Shown here piece after piece: positions 44,171-52,978 of a DNA stretch of 64,000 nt (its first letter is position 1; the number at the start of each line of letters is the position of its first letter). The stretch lies in NCBI GenBank assembly GCA_026392115.1, contig JAPLCQ010000098.1, positions 57,400 to 121,399 on the forward strand, given 5' to 3'. The notes beneath the pieces are model-generated. The model searched no databases. It was not told where the DNA came from and saw nothing but the letters and a program-made list of their open reading frames with translations. The translations under genes were made by a program, and so were the position numbers. The DNA is from Armatimonadota bacterium. Its GTDB lineage: Bacteria; Armatimonadota; Chthonomonadetes; Chthonomonadales; CAJBBX01.

Positions 44171-44833
44171 ATGAGAACTAGACGGGTGTCCGTCGTAACG
44201 GTTGTACTCGTCGTTGTCGTCGCTTCGGTCGCGTGTGCTGGGCGTGGGGCGATCGTCTATCCAATGCCGGATATGCTAGGATTGACCCTCAGTGCGCAGG
44301 AGAAGCGTGCTGGAGCTCCTGGGACCGGATTGGTGCCTGACGACTGGCAGATGCCCGTCTCAATGGCATTTAACACCATCAAGTCTCGGGGATACGCGAT
44401 CCATACTCAGTCGCTGAAGGACGCCCCGCGCGCCAAGTACACCAGCCGATTCGTTTCGTTCGACTTGTTCTTTGCTCCTCGTAACGCCGGTAACGCGGTG
44501 CCACGGGGGCCCGGCGTCAAGATCACGCCGGTCGTCAATCGGACCGACGACGTGTCATCGCCCCCTACCTCCTTCATAGTGCTCGCCTCGGTGCCGAACG
44601 GCGAGCTGTGGGAAGTTCACTGCCAGACCAACAACAAGGTCAGGATTTGGGTGCGCCCTGGGCGATTGAACGACACGGGAGAGCGCAGCCAAACGACCTA
44701 TGGCTTCATCGGCGACTGGAGAAGCGCCGACGTGAAGGAGCACGTCATGGCCTACAAGGGGCGCCAGAACACCGGCGTGAGAGTACCACGTCCCAGCGAC
44801 GCGTGGTTCGTCAGGGTCTTGCCCTGGCCCTAG
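44171..44833 (+). CDS. Secreted or lipid-anchored protein of unknown function
   Basis: 220 residues with a strong signal segment (VSVVTVVLVVVVASVACAG); the Cys at residue 22 could be lipidated, though Ser at -3 is unusual for a lipobox. The mature part is strand-rich (FVSFDLFFAPRN, TSFIVLASVPNGELWEVHC, KVRIWVRPGR) without a family I recognise. ATG at 44171 follows GGAG. It directly follows the ankyrin gene (22 bases). Confidence 0.6.
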   Translation: MRTRRVSVVTVVLVVVVASVACAGRGAIVYPMPDMLGLTLSAQEKRAGAPGTGLVPDDWQMPVSMAFNTIKSRGYAIHTQSLKDAPRAKYTSRFVSFDLFFAPRNAGNAVPRGPGVKITPVVNRTDDVSSPPTSFIVLASVPNGELWEVHCQTNNKVRIWVRPGRLNDTGERSQTTYGFIGDWRSADVKEHVMAYKGRQNTGVRVPRPSDAWFVRVLPWP

Positions 44834-44858
44834 GCTCCCCTCGTTGGCTGACGCCACC

Positions 44859-44888
44859 TTGGGTCGCCTTGAGGCGCAAGGGTACAAT
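44859..44888 (+). promoter_or_regulatory. Candidate promoter of UPF0175-like gene
   Basis: TTGGGT (44859-44864) and TACAAT (44883-44888) are 18 bases apart, giving a short leader before the ATG at 44921. Confidence 0.4.
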
Positions 44889-44920
44889 GCAGCAATGCAC
44901 TCAGCACGCGGGGCGCAACC

Positions 44921-45205
44921 ATGACTTCTGCCATTGATCTGCACATCAACCTGTCCGGTCGTGTTTCCAAGGAGGCCCTACGGCGTGCGACCGACAGAGC
45001 CCACGCGGCCGCCGTCCTGGCGCTTCAGCAGTCGGGGGAGATCTCGATCCGTGAAGCCGCCAGCGAGCTGTCACTGACGTACGAGGGTATCCTGGCCGTC
45101 CTGAGTGCCAACGGCCTGCCGGCTACCGGCAACACTGCAGATCGCGCTACGCTGGCGTGGGTTCAGGCTCTTACGCCGGCATTGGGCGCGGCGGCTGGAC
45201 GGTAG
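44921..45205 (+). CDS. UPF0175-like small DNA-binding protein (orphan antitoxin candidate)
   Basis: 94 residues. The C-terminal half, SIREAASELSLTYEGILAVL followed by SANGLP, resembles the helix-turn-helix of UPF0175 antitoxins. The N-terminal half is a helix with many Ala residues. These proteins usually precede a PIN-like toxin gene, but here the next gene is convergent, so no toxin is visible. It has its own candidate promoter. Confidence 0.55.
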   Translation: MTSAIDLHINLSGRVSKEALRRATDRAHAAAVLALQQSGEISIREAASELSLTYEGILAVLSANGLPATGNTADRATLAWVQALTPALGAAAGR

Positions 45206-45214
45206 TCCGCCCGC

Positions 45215-47008
45215 CTACCGCCGCTTCGCCTCACCAACCCCCTCGCACCCCGGCCCGTACTCCACCGCAGTCTTGAAGCCTTCGCCTTGCTTGTCGGCGG
45301 GGATGCGGTTGGCTTGCAGCTTGATGCCGCTGCTGCCCCGGACATAGAGCGCGGCTGATCCGCTGGGCGCCGTGGGTTTGCGGCCGGATTGCTCTATCTG
45401 GTTGCCGGAGAGCGCGATGTTGGCCACGCCGGAGACGTAGATGCCGCAGTTGTCGGTGCCGATCACGCGGTTGTTGCGGAAGGCGATGTCGCGGTGGACG
45501 CCGGGGCGCGGCGGCTCGGCGAAGTCCTTGAGCCAGGCCAGGGCGCAGAGGGCGCCGCTCGCGCCGGCCGCGCCGTAGTTGCAGTCGATGAACGTGTTGT
45601 TCCGGATCGTCACGTTGCGGGTCCCGATGCTCTCGAAGAAGTAGACCACCTCGGTCAGCACCAGGACGCCAGCCGAGGTGCATCGGGTGAAGGTGCATCC
45701 CTCTACCACCACGTCGCGGGTCTGTAGCAGCATGCCGCGCGCCCGGTTGGGGCCGATGCGGCAGTCCTTGATGCGCACGCGCGGCGTCCGGGTGGCGTTG
45801 CCCAGCACGTCGCCGGCCTGCAGGGCCTCGGGGAGCGGCTCGGCGAACTCCACACGGTGGATGCCCTCGGGGCCGCCCTGGTTCACGGCCTTGACCACCG
45901 TGGCCGAGCCGTAGGGGATCAGGTCCGCCACGTGCGACATCTCCATGGTGTCGCCGGCGTCGGGCACATCGGCCATCTTCAGGTTGTGGGCGGCCAGCAC
46001 CGTGTGGTCGTCGACCCTCTCCTTCACCGTCAGGTAGAGTCCCGACTTGATGTTGACGCCGTCATCTCCCATGCCGTCGAAACGGCAGCCTTCAAGGCGC
46101 ACCGTGCCCTTGCAGCCGCCGAAGTGCGACGCGTCGGCCGTGGCGGACATGATGCGATGGGAGCCGGGCTTCACGGTCACCGCGCAACGGCGGAGGGTCA
46201 CGTCCCTGCAGACGATGCTGACGAAGCCCATGCCGGGGACGGTGTAGAGGGTCAGGTCCTCGTACTTCATGTTCGTGCAGCGGTCGGCGGTGAAGCCGTT
46301 GTAGCTGTAGACCTGATGCCGCAGCACGACCAGCCGGCCCACCGGCACGGGAATCTCGCGCGTAAGATGGACCCGGAGCAGCTGCGGACCCACCAGCTCG
46401 GTGCGCTCGACGGCGTTGTAGACGTCGAGGCCGTTCTGCGCCGGCAGCTCGGTCTCGGGCTCGTAGTCCATGAAGGCGCCCACCGGCTCGCCGCCGTGGA
46501 CCGGGTACTCGGGGCGCACCTGCACGAGGAAGGACTGCCTGGCCGCGGCGATCACCTTGCCCACGGAGAAGGGCATGCGGTCCCAGTCGATGGTCAGGTT
46601 CCGGACGGTCATGTTGCGGCAGCCGCCGAACCAGAAGCAGCCGCTCGTGCCCGAGAAGATCAGCTCCGAACCCATACCGTCGATGGTCAGGTTCTCGGCG
46701 TTCTGCAGTTGAAAGAGGATGCGGCCGGGCCGTGCGGCGTCCGCCGGGGCGAACCGGTACTGTCCCTTGGGGAACTCCAGCCGGCGGGCCCTGGTCTCGA
46801 TGGCGTGCTTGATGGCGGCGACAACGGCCGCGGTATCGTCGGACTGGTCGCCCGGAGTCGCCCCGAAGTCGGTGACGCGCACGATGCCGCCCATCTTGGC
46901 CACGGGCTTCTTCCCTTCTGTGCGGGGCTGAGCGCCCGCGGCCATCACCGCCGCCGACGCCAGGGACATCAGGCAGGCGACGATCCTCCGGAGCGAGTGG
47001 GCCGTCAT
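45215..47008 (-). CDS. Secreted beta-helix protein, GH110-like
   Basis: 597 residues: signal peptide (about 1-26), a pectate-lyase-type entry strand ([20 protein letters not shown]), then a right-handed parallel beta helix. [19 protein letters not shown] with [12 protein letters not shown] resembles the catalytic stretch of GH110 alpha-1,3-galactosidases; paired Asp in GDDG are plausible catalytic acids. The exact substrate is uncertain. Its ATG overlaps the stop of the upstream hybrid kinase (ATGA), so an enzyme is translationally coupled to a sensor. Last gene of the seven-gene minus-strand run. Confidence 0.72.
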   Translation of the reverse strand: MTAHSLRRIVACLMSLASAAVMAAGAQPRTEGKKPVAKMGGIVRVTDFGATPGDQSDDTAAVVAAIKHAIETRARRLEFPKGQYRFAPADAARPGRILFQLQNAENLTIDGMGSELIFSGTSGCFWFGGCRNMTVRNLTIDWDRMPFSVGKVIAAARQSFLVQVRPEYPVHGGEPVGAFMDYEPETELPAQNGLDVYNAVERTELVGPQLLRVHLTREIPVPVGRLVVLRHQVYSYNGFTADRCTNMKYEDLTLYTVPGMGFVSIVCRDVTLRRCAVTVKPGSHRIMSATADASHFGGCKGTVRLEGCRFDGMGDDGVNIKSGLYLTVKERVDDHTVLAAHNLKMADVPDAGDTMEMSHVADLIPYGSATVVKAVNQGGPEGIHRVEFAEPLPEALQAGDVLGNATRTPRVRIKDCRIGPNRARGMLLQTRDVVVEGCTFTRCTSAGVLVLTEVVYFFESIGTRNVTIRNNTFIDCNYGAAGASGALCALAWLKDFAEPPRPGVHRDIAFRNNRVIGTDNCGIYVSGVANIALSGNQIEQSGRKPTAPSGSAALYVRGSSGIKLQANRIPADKQGEGFKTAVEYGPGCEGVGEAKRR

Positions 47009-49299
47009 CCGCCCGAGACGAGGAGCCGCATCTCCTCGGAGACGCCCGCATACGCCTGCTCCAGGTCGTGGAGAACGATATCGACATCGTTCAGGTCGCC
47101 GGCGGCGCCCATGGTTTCGAGACGGTAGGCGATGTCCCGGAGCGTCTCGGCCCCTACGTTCGCGCAGGCGCCCTTGACGGAGTGCGCCAGGCTCTTCAGC
47201 GTGGCGGCGACGCCCTCGCCGGCGGCCTGGCGGAGCGCGGCCAACTGGGTCGGCATATCCTCCATGAAGAGGGCCAGGACCTCCCTGGCTTCCGCTTCAT
47301 CCAGGCCCATCTCCTCGGTCAGCACGGTCAGGCTGAACATTCGCGCTCCTGTCTGGACTGATTCCGTACGGGCGGCGCCGCCGTCCGAACTGATCCAACG
47401 CGTCAACGAATCGGCCAGGCGCGCCATCTGGACCGGTTTGTCCAGGTAGTCGTCCATGCCCGCCGCCAGGCACCGCTCGCGGTCGCCCTTCATGGCGTGG
47501 GCGGTCATGGCGACGATGGGCACACTGGGGTTCAAGACGCGCGAGGCCGGGTCGCGTATTCGCATGGTGGCCGTCAGGCCGTCCATATGCGGCATCTGGA
47601 TGTCCATCAGCACCAGGTCGTAGGGGATGGACTTCAGCGCCTGCAGGGCCTCCAGTCCGTCGGCCACGGCGTCGGGGAAGCAGCCCAGGCGCTCCAGGAT
47701 GCGCATGGCCACTTTCTGGTTGACCGCGTTGTCCTCGGCCACGAGCACGCGGGGTTGGCCTCCATCGGGCCTCAGGATGGCCTTGGAGCCGGTCTCCACC
47801 TTGGCCTTCCGCGCCGGAGCGGGCGCGCCGCGCAGTAGCCGAACCAGCGCCGCGCTCAGTTGGCCCTGCTTGGCGGGCTTGGTGAGGAACTGCGAGAATC
47901 CGGCCCGTTTGAGCCGGGTCATGTCGTCATGGCCGCCGCGCGAGGTGAGGAGGACCAGGGCGGTCTTGTTGATGGCCGGATCGGAGCGGATGACGAGGCC
48001 CAGGGCCTCGCCGTCGACGCCCGGCATCTCCATATCGATGACCGCGATGCGGTAGGCGTCGCCGGAACGGGAGGCCTCGCGAAGCTCGGCCAGGGCGGCG
48101 CCGGCGTCGGCGACCTCGGTGTGCCGGCAATCCCACGATTCGAGGAGCCCGCCGAGCACGCGCCGGTTCGTGGCGTTGTCGTCGACGCACACGACGCGAA
48201 CACCGCGCAACACCTCGAGCTGGCTCGGCGCCGGCTCGCTGTGGCCGTGGCGTTCCAGCGGCGCCGTAAACCAGAACTCCGAGCCGCGGCCCTCCACGCT
48301 GCTGCAGCCGATGGAGCCGCCCATGAGGCCGACGAGCTTATGCGCGATAGAGAGGCCCAGTCCGGTTCCGCCGAACCGTCTTGTGCTTGACGCGTCGACC
48401 TGTACGAAGGGCAGGAAGAGCCGGTCCAGCTTGTCAGGCGCGATGCCGATTCCTGTATCCTTCACGCGGAACCAGACGCGCGGGTCTCCGGCGTCCTCGG
48501 ATGCCGGAGAGACGGTGACCGAGACCTCGCCCGCCGCGGTGAACTTCAGCGCGTTGGCGATGAGGTTCGTCAGGACCTGCCGAAGCCGGCCCGGGTCGCC
48601 GCGCACGAGCCTGGGCGTGTCGGGATAGATCAGACAGGTCAGTTCCAGGTTCTGTTCGGCGGCCCGCAGGGAGAAGATATCCATCGTCTCGTCGAGCAGT
48701 GTCTCGAGGTTGAAGGTGGTGTTCTCCATCTCGAGCTTGCCTGCCTCGATCTTGGAGAAGTCGAGGATATCGTTGACGACCGTGAGCAGGGCATCGGCGC
48801 TCCTGCGGATCGTGTCCGCGTACTCGCGCTGGTCCGAAGTCAAGGAGGTGCCGAGGAGGAGCCCCGTCATGCCGATGATTCCGTTCATCGGCGTGCGAAT
48901 CTCGTGGCTCATGTTGGCGAGGAACTCGCTCTTGGCCCGGCTGGCGCCGTGCGCTTCCGTGACGAGCGCGCGGGCCGCCTCGAAGGCTCGCTGGAGGCTC
49001 TCGTCGGCGTCGCGCAACTGCTGCGCTGCCTCCTCCGCCTCGGTGACCAGGCCCGGCGCGGCGTCGCCAACCGTGAGCGCCTGCATCTGTTCCAGCGCAT
49101 GCGCCAACCTGCTGCTTGCCGCCTGACTTGCCTCAAGTCCCTGAGCCATGCGCTTGGTCAGTTGCGTTGCGGCGACCGATAGGTTGGGTTCGGAGCCGTT
49201 GCTGGGTCCGTTGGCCGGCGCCCCGACTTGCGGCAGGTCCGTAGACGGAAGCATCAATCGGTTCCTCGTGACGGCGCCGACCGGCGGCGCGGGTTGCAT
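47005..49299 (-). CDS. Hybrid sensor histidine kinase (HisKA-HATPase-REC-REC-HPt)
   Basis: 764 residues: helical N-terminus without membrane segments, HisKA with [18 protein letters not shown] (His132), HATPase_c with [10 protein letters not shown] and [14 protein letters not shown], a first receiver ([11 protein letters not shown]), a second receiver ([12 protein letters not shown]) and a C-terminal HPt domain ([17 protein letters not shown]). This is a full phosphorelay in one soluble protein; no sensory domain is evident. The N-terminal helical stretch may receive a signal from a partner. 15 bases after the ADP-ribosylglycohydrolase stop. Confidence 0.93.
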   Translation of the reverse strand: MQPAPPVGAVTRNRLMLPSTDLPQVGAPANGPSNGSEPNLSVAATQLTKRMAQGLEASQAASSRLAHALEQMQALTVGDAAPGLVTEAEEAAQQLRDADESLQRAFEAARALVTEAHGASRAKSEFLANMSHEIRTPMNGIIGMTGLLLGTSLTSDQREYADTIRRSADALLTVVNDILDFSKIEAGKLEMENTTFNLETLLDETMDIFSLRAAEQNLELTCLIYPDTPRLVRGDPGRLRQVLTNLIANALKFTAAGEVSVTVSPASEDAGDPRVWFRVKDTGIGIAPDKLDRLFLPFVQVDASSTRRFGGTGLGLSIAHKLVGLMGGSIGCSSVEGRGSEFWFTAPLERHGHSEPAPSQLEVLRGVRVVCVDDNATNRRVLGGLLESWDCRHTEVADAGAALAELREASRSGDAYRIAVIDMEMPGVDGEALGLVIRSDPAINKTALVLLTSRGGHDDMTRLKRAGFSQFLTKPAKQGQLSAALVRLLRGAPAPARKAKVETGSKAILRPDGGQPRVLVAEDNAVNQKVAMRILERLGCFPDAVADGLEALQALKSIPYDLVLMDIQMPHMDGLTATMRIRDPASRVLNPSVPIVAMTAHAMKGDRERCLAAGMDDYLDKPVQMARLADSLTRWISSDGGAARTESVQTGARMFSLTVLTEEMGLDEAEAREVLALFMEDMPTQLAALRQAAGEGVAATLKSLAHSVKGACANVGAETLRDIAYRLETMGAAGDLNDVDIVLHDLEQAYAGVSEEMRLLVSGG

Positions 49300-49314
49300 G
49301 CCATCCTGAAGTGG

Positions 49315-50661
49315 TCAGCTTCGGCCAACGGTCTCAATCACCTCGAGTGTCTCAGCGGTCATGTCCGCCAGGCGAACGGTCTGGTACCCCGCGACGCCAG
49401 TGTGCAGTGTGTCATGGATTCCATCGACCCACGCCGCGGGCAGGCTCTTGCGGCCCAGAAGCGCGCCCATCACCGAGCCGACGGTGGCTCCGTTGCAATC
49501 GGTATCGAAGCAGGGCTGGACCGCCCGGCAGATCGACCGCGCGAAATCGCCGTCACCCCACAGCAGCCCCAGGGCTACGATCATGGCGTTGGAGATGGTA
49601 TGGCACCAGTCATGGCCGCGTGTTTCGTCCCACTCACTATGGATGTGGGCCACGGCTTCATCGTACTCCATGTCGGCCTCGCGCCAGGCGACTACCCGGC
49701 GGAGGGCGTCGCTCAGGCGGCACTGGGCGGGTATCTGACCCATGCCGGCTTCCAGCGCCTGCTTGGGTGAGTCGCTGACGAAGGCGGCAGATACCATGGC
49801 GGCGGCCCACATCTCGCCGTAGATGCCGTTCTTCACGTGACTGATGCTCGCGTCGCGCCAGGCCATGTCGGCTGCCAGCGCCGGGTTGCCGGGCGCCGCA
49901 TAGCCGAAGAAGTCGGCGCGAATCTGGGCGCCGATCCATTCCCGGTACGGGTTCCGGTACGATGCCGACTCCGGTGGCGGAACCTGCAGCACGAAGTTGC
50001 GGTAGGCGACGCGCTCGGCGGTGCAGGTATGCAGGATAGGGATGTCGGTCATCCAGAACTCGGCGACGTTCTCGGGCGTGAAGTGCGGTCCGAACCGCTT
50101 CAGGATCGCGAGGCCGGTGGTGGTGTAGTTGGTGTCGTCGTCCTCGGGCATGGCGCTTACGCGGTCGGCGAAACAGGCCTCGGCCCGCAGGTCGTACTTC
50201 GAGCGGACGGCGTCGTTGGCCACGCCGTACCGGAAGTAGTCGTCAAGCGGCCAGCGGCCCAGGTCGCGCAGGTAGCCCCACATGCGGTCGCGGCGCCAAC
50301 CCTCGACCGGCTTGCCCAGCAGGCACCCCACGCAGCGCCCGGCCCACGCGCCGTAGACCCGATCCTCCAGGTCGGACGGCGCCGGCGAGGTCGGGAGTTC
50401 GGCCTGTGCCGCTGGTCGCAGAGCCTGGATGTCCGGTAGGGCGGAGGGTTCCGAATAGGGGAAGTCGGGCCGGACCGGCAGCTCTGCCGTGGCGTCCAGC
50501 AAGGCCCCGATGGCGGTCTGGGTCGCCGCATCGGCCGGGTCCAGCGAGAGGACGCGCTCGAACTGGTCGGCCAGCGGCGCGGTATCCTTGCCTTCCTGCT
50601 CGCATTGCAGCCGCTCGGTTTCGACGTCGCCTCGATCCAGCGTCAGCCAGATGTGTCGCAT
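49315..50661 (-). CDS. ADP-ribosylglycohydrolase family protein
   Basis: 448 residues. A short N-terminal extension precedes the all-helical DraG/ARH fold (residues about 100-440). The binuclear metal site is visible: PEDDDTNYT (near residue 172) and DTDCNGATVGSVMGALLG (near 395), both with the Asp residues expected. Members remove ADP-ribose from proteins or small molecules. No ADP-ribosyltransferase is seen nearby. ATG at 50661 follows GGAGGT at nine bases. It lies between a response regulator and a hybrid kinase. Confidence 0.88.
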   Translation of the reverse strand: MRHIWLTLDRGDVETERLQCEQEGKDTAPLADQFERVLSLDPADAATQTAIGALLDATAELPVRPDFPYSEPSALPDIQALRPAAQAELPTSPAPSDLEDRVYGAWAGRCVGCLLGKPVEGWRRDRMWGYLRDLGRWPLDDYFRYGVANDAVRSKYDLRAEACFADRVSAMPEDDDTNYTTTGLAILKRFGPHFTPENVAEFWMTDIPILHTCTAERVAYRNFVLQVPPPESASYRNPYREWIGAQIRADFFGYAAPGNPALAADMAWRDASISHVKNGIYGEMWAAAMVSAAFVSDSPKQALEAGMGQIPAQCRLSDALRRVVAWREADMEYDEAVAHIHSEWDETRGHDWCHTISNAMIVALGLLWGDGDFARSICRAVQPCFDTDCNGATVGSVMGALLGRKSLPAAWVDGIHDTLHTGVAGYQTVRLADMTAETLEVIETVGRS

Positions 50662-50695
50662 CCCCGGTAGACCTCCTCCGCCCCTCGTCGGGCGG

Positions 50696-51139
50696 CTATT
50701 CTGTGTGACTCAGGGCCCGTACCTGATGTTCCAGACGACGAACGGTGTTCACCGCGGTCCGGCGTCGCTCCATCGCTTGAGCCATCTTGATCGTGAGGAT
50801 CTCATAGGCGTCGACGCCCGGGACGTTCTTCTCAAGGTAGTCGAACGCGCCGCGGCGCATGGACTCAACCGCGTTGGCCACGTTGCCGTAGGCGGTGAGG
50901 ACGATCACCTCCGTGAAGATGTCGCACGTCAGCGCCTGCTCCAACACGCGGAGCCCGCTGTCCGAGTCCTCCATGGACATGTCAGTGACGACAATGTCGA
51001 ACGGAGCGTTCCCGTGCAGCGCGTGGCGCGCCTCGTCCGCGGAGCCGGCCGTAGAGACCTCGTAGCCCTCGCGGTCGAGCCTCCGCTTCAGCGCGGCGCG
51101 CACCTCGTCTTCATCGTCTACCAGCAGCACTCTCGCCAT
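50696..51139 (-). CDS. Stand-alone response regulator
   Basis: 147 residues: a single receiver domain (ARVLLVDDEDEVRAALKRRL; phospho-acceptor Asp in VVTDMSMEDSDSG; Thr in VIVLTAYGN; Lys in DYLEKN) with a short C-terminal helix and no output domain. The tail after the phospho-Asp contains an extra acidic stretch. It starts nine bases after the GAF kinase stop and probably shuttles phosphate from it to the hybrid kinase's HPt or to another partner. Confidence 0.92.
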   Translation of the reverse strand: MARVLLVDDEDEVRAALKRRLDREGYEVSTAGSADEARHALHGNAPFDIVVTDMSMEDSDSGLRVLEQALTCDIFTEVIVLTAYGNVANAVESMRRGAFDYLEKNVPGVDAYEILTIKMAQAMERRRTAVNTVRRLEHQVRALSHTE

Positions 51140-51148
51140 GTATGACTC

Positions 51149-52921
51149 CTATCTATCGGATGCGGGCAGGAAGAGCAAGAACCGCGCGCCCGCGCCGGAT
51201 GCGCCCGCCTCGCGGATCAGCCCTTCGTGCGCTTCAACGATACCCTTTACAATACTCAACCCAAGCCCCATGCCCTTGGCCCGGGACGTGTAGAACGGCT
51301 GGAAGATGCGCTCCTTGGCATCGGCGGGCACGCCGGGCCCGCCGTCCGCCACTTCGATCTGCACGTAGTCGCGGCCCGGGGGCAGGCGGTGTTCCTGCGT
51401 CTCCTCACGCGGGACCCGTCGAGCCGCCAGGGCCACCCGGCCGCCGGAGGGCTGGAAGCTGACGGCGTTTTCGAGAAGCTCGGAGATCGCCCGCTTCAGC
51501 TTGGGCGCATCGCACGCGATGGCGGGTAGATCGTCCGGGATGTCCGTGGTCAGCGTCACCGCCGTGCGCTTGGGCCAGCCCTCCTCCAGCGTCTCCAGCA
51601 GCAGCTCGCGTACGTCGACCCGCGCCCGGGTGAGCTGCGTGGCCATGACGAAGTCGCGGAATTCCCGGAGAATCTCCTCCAGGCGGGCCACGCCCCGCGT
51701 CATGCTGCGGAAGAGGCCGGCCATCTCGTCGCGCACAGCGCCGTGCGGCATCTGCTCAACGAGGTATCCGCCCTCGTTGAGGTCGCCCTTCAGCGCAAAT
51801 GTTCGGTTGCCGATCATATGCGCAGACCTGGCGGACAGCTCTCCCCAGGCGGCCATGCGCTCTGACTGCATCAACCGCTGGTGGCTCCTCGCGTTCTCCA
51901 CGGCCGCGCCCAACTGGCTGGCGATCGTGCTGAGGACGCGCTGTTCGGCCTCGCTGAAGTCGTTGGAGACCCACGCCCGCCGCCCCTTGCGTCGCAGGAC
52001 GCGGATCACGCCCAGCGTGCCTCCGCGGCTCACGATGGGCACCGCCAGCAGCGCGGCGATCTCGTGGTCCGGGAACTCGGTGTGGCGGCCGCGCCAGCGC
52101 GGGTCGCGGTAGGGCTCGCAAATCCGCAGCGGCTCGCCGGTCTGCGCCACCCAGCCCGTCAGCCCTTCGCCCACGGCGTAGTCCGCCTGACCGACCTCAC
52201 CGGCCAGGGCGCCCTGCGATGCGCGCAGAACGAGGCGGCGGGTGATCTCATCGATGAGGAAGACGGAGCAGTCCTCGAAGCGCAGCACGTCGGCGGCGAC
52301 GCCCACCACCCGTCGCATGAGGTCGTCGGTGCTGAATGTCGTGGTGAGGTCGTTGCCGATCTCAACGAGCGCCGACTCGCGGCTGCGGAAGCCCTGGACG
52401 CGGAGCGCCGTGGCCGCAGCGTGCGCGAGGACGCGCAACCTGGCGAGGTCGCCGAGGTCGAAGGCGCCGGCCCGCTCGCTCTCGATGTTGATGACGCCCC
52501 ACGAGTGGCCCGAGGTGCCCATGATCGGTACGGCGATCTCGCTTCGGACGTCCTCGAAGTAGGGGATGTAGAACGGATCCGCCGGGGCGTTGCCCGTCAG
52601 GTGGGGTTCACCGGTCACCGCCACGTTGCCCGTGATGCCCCGCTTGGCTTCGTGGGCGAGGGAGAGACGAAGGAGGCGTTTCTCGTCGGTCCAGTCCGGC
52701 CCGCTGACGGGGCCGACCTCCATGTCGCCCGTTTCGCGGTCCACAAGAGCCAGGAAGCCTCGAGTGCCCGCCACGGCCCGCATGGAGGCATCCAGCACGC
52801 GCTGGAGCATGGCGGCGTCGCCCTGTCCCGCGGCGGCATCGCTGAAGAGGGCGTCGAGGTCGCGAAGGAACCCCTCCTCAGGGCTTCTGGTTCGGCCGTC
52901 GGCGGGAGTTACCATGTCCAT
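51149..52921 (-). CDS. GAF-domain sensor histidine kinase
   Basis: 590 residues: two GAF domains (about 35-190 and 205-350), then a kinase core. The His-box is unusual, LGELSARSAHMIGNRTFALK (about residues 360-380), and the ATPase domain has ISELLENAVSF, ADGGPGVPADA and GMGLGLSIVKGIV. No membrane segment is seen, so it senses a cytosolic ligand or redox cue. It follows the cassette 2 WD40 gene by 57 bases; TATACT just before the ATG could be an internal promoter, though no -35 box fits. Confidence 0.9.
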   Translation of the reverse strand: MDMVTPADGRTRSPEEGFLRDLDALFSDAAAGQGDAAMLQRVLDASMRAVAGTRGFLALVDRETGDMEVGPVSGPDWTDEKRLLRLSLAHEAKRGITGNVAVTGEPHLTGNAPADPFYIPYFEDVRSEIAVPIMGTSGHSWGVINIESERAGAFDLGDLARLRVLAHAAATALRVQGFRSRESALVEIGNDLTTTFSTDDLMRRVVGVAADVLRFEDCSVFLIDEITRRLVLRASQGALAGEVGQADYAVGEGLTGWVAQTGEPLRICEPYRDPRWRGRHTEFPDHEIAALLAVPIVSRGGTLGVIRVLRRKGRRAWVSNDFSEAEQRVLSTIASQLGAAVENARSHQRLMQSERMAAWGELSARSAHMIGNRTFALKGDLNEGGYLVEQMPHGAVRDEMAGLFRSMTRGVARLEEILREFRDFVMATQLTRARVDVRELLLETLEEGWPKRTAVTLTTDIPDDLPAIACDAPKLKRAISELLENAVSFQPSGGRVALAARRVPREETQEHRLPPGRDYVQIEVADGGPGVPADAKERIFQPFYTSRAKGMGLGLSIVKGIVEAHEGLIREAGASGAGARFLLFLPASDR

Positions 52922-52978
52922 AAGTATAGACCGCCCGCCGCGCCGGACCTGCGTGGTGGCGCCCGGCTCCCGGCCGGG

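Noticed and set aside
45857..47128. Long open frame on the plus strand opposite the beta-helix gene
   Set aside because: It is antisense to a clear protein with signal peptide and motifs; its residues are His/Asp/Arg-rich as expected for a shadow frame in high-GC DNA.
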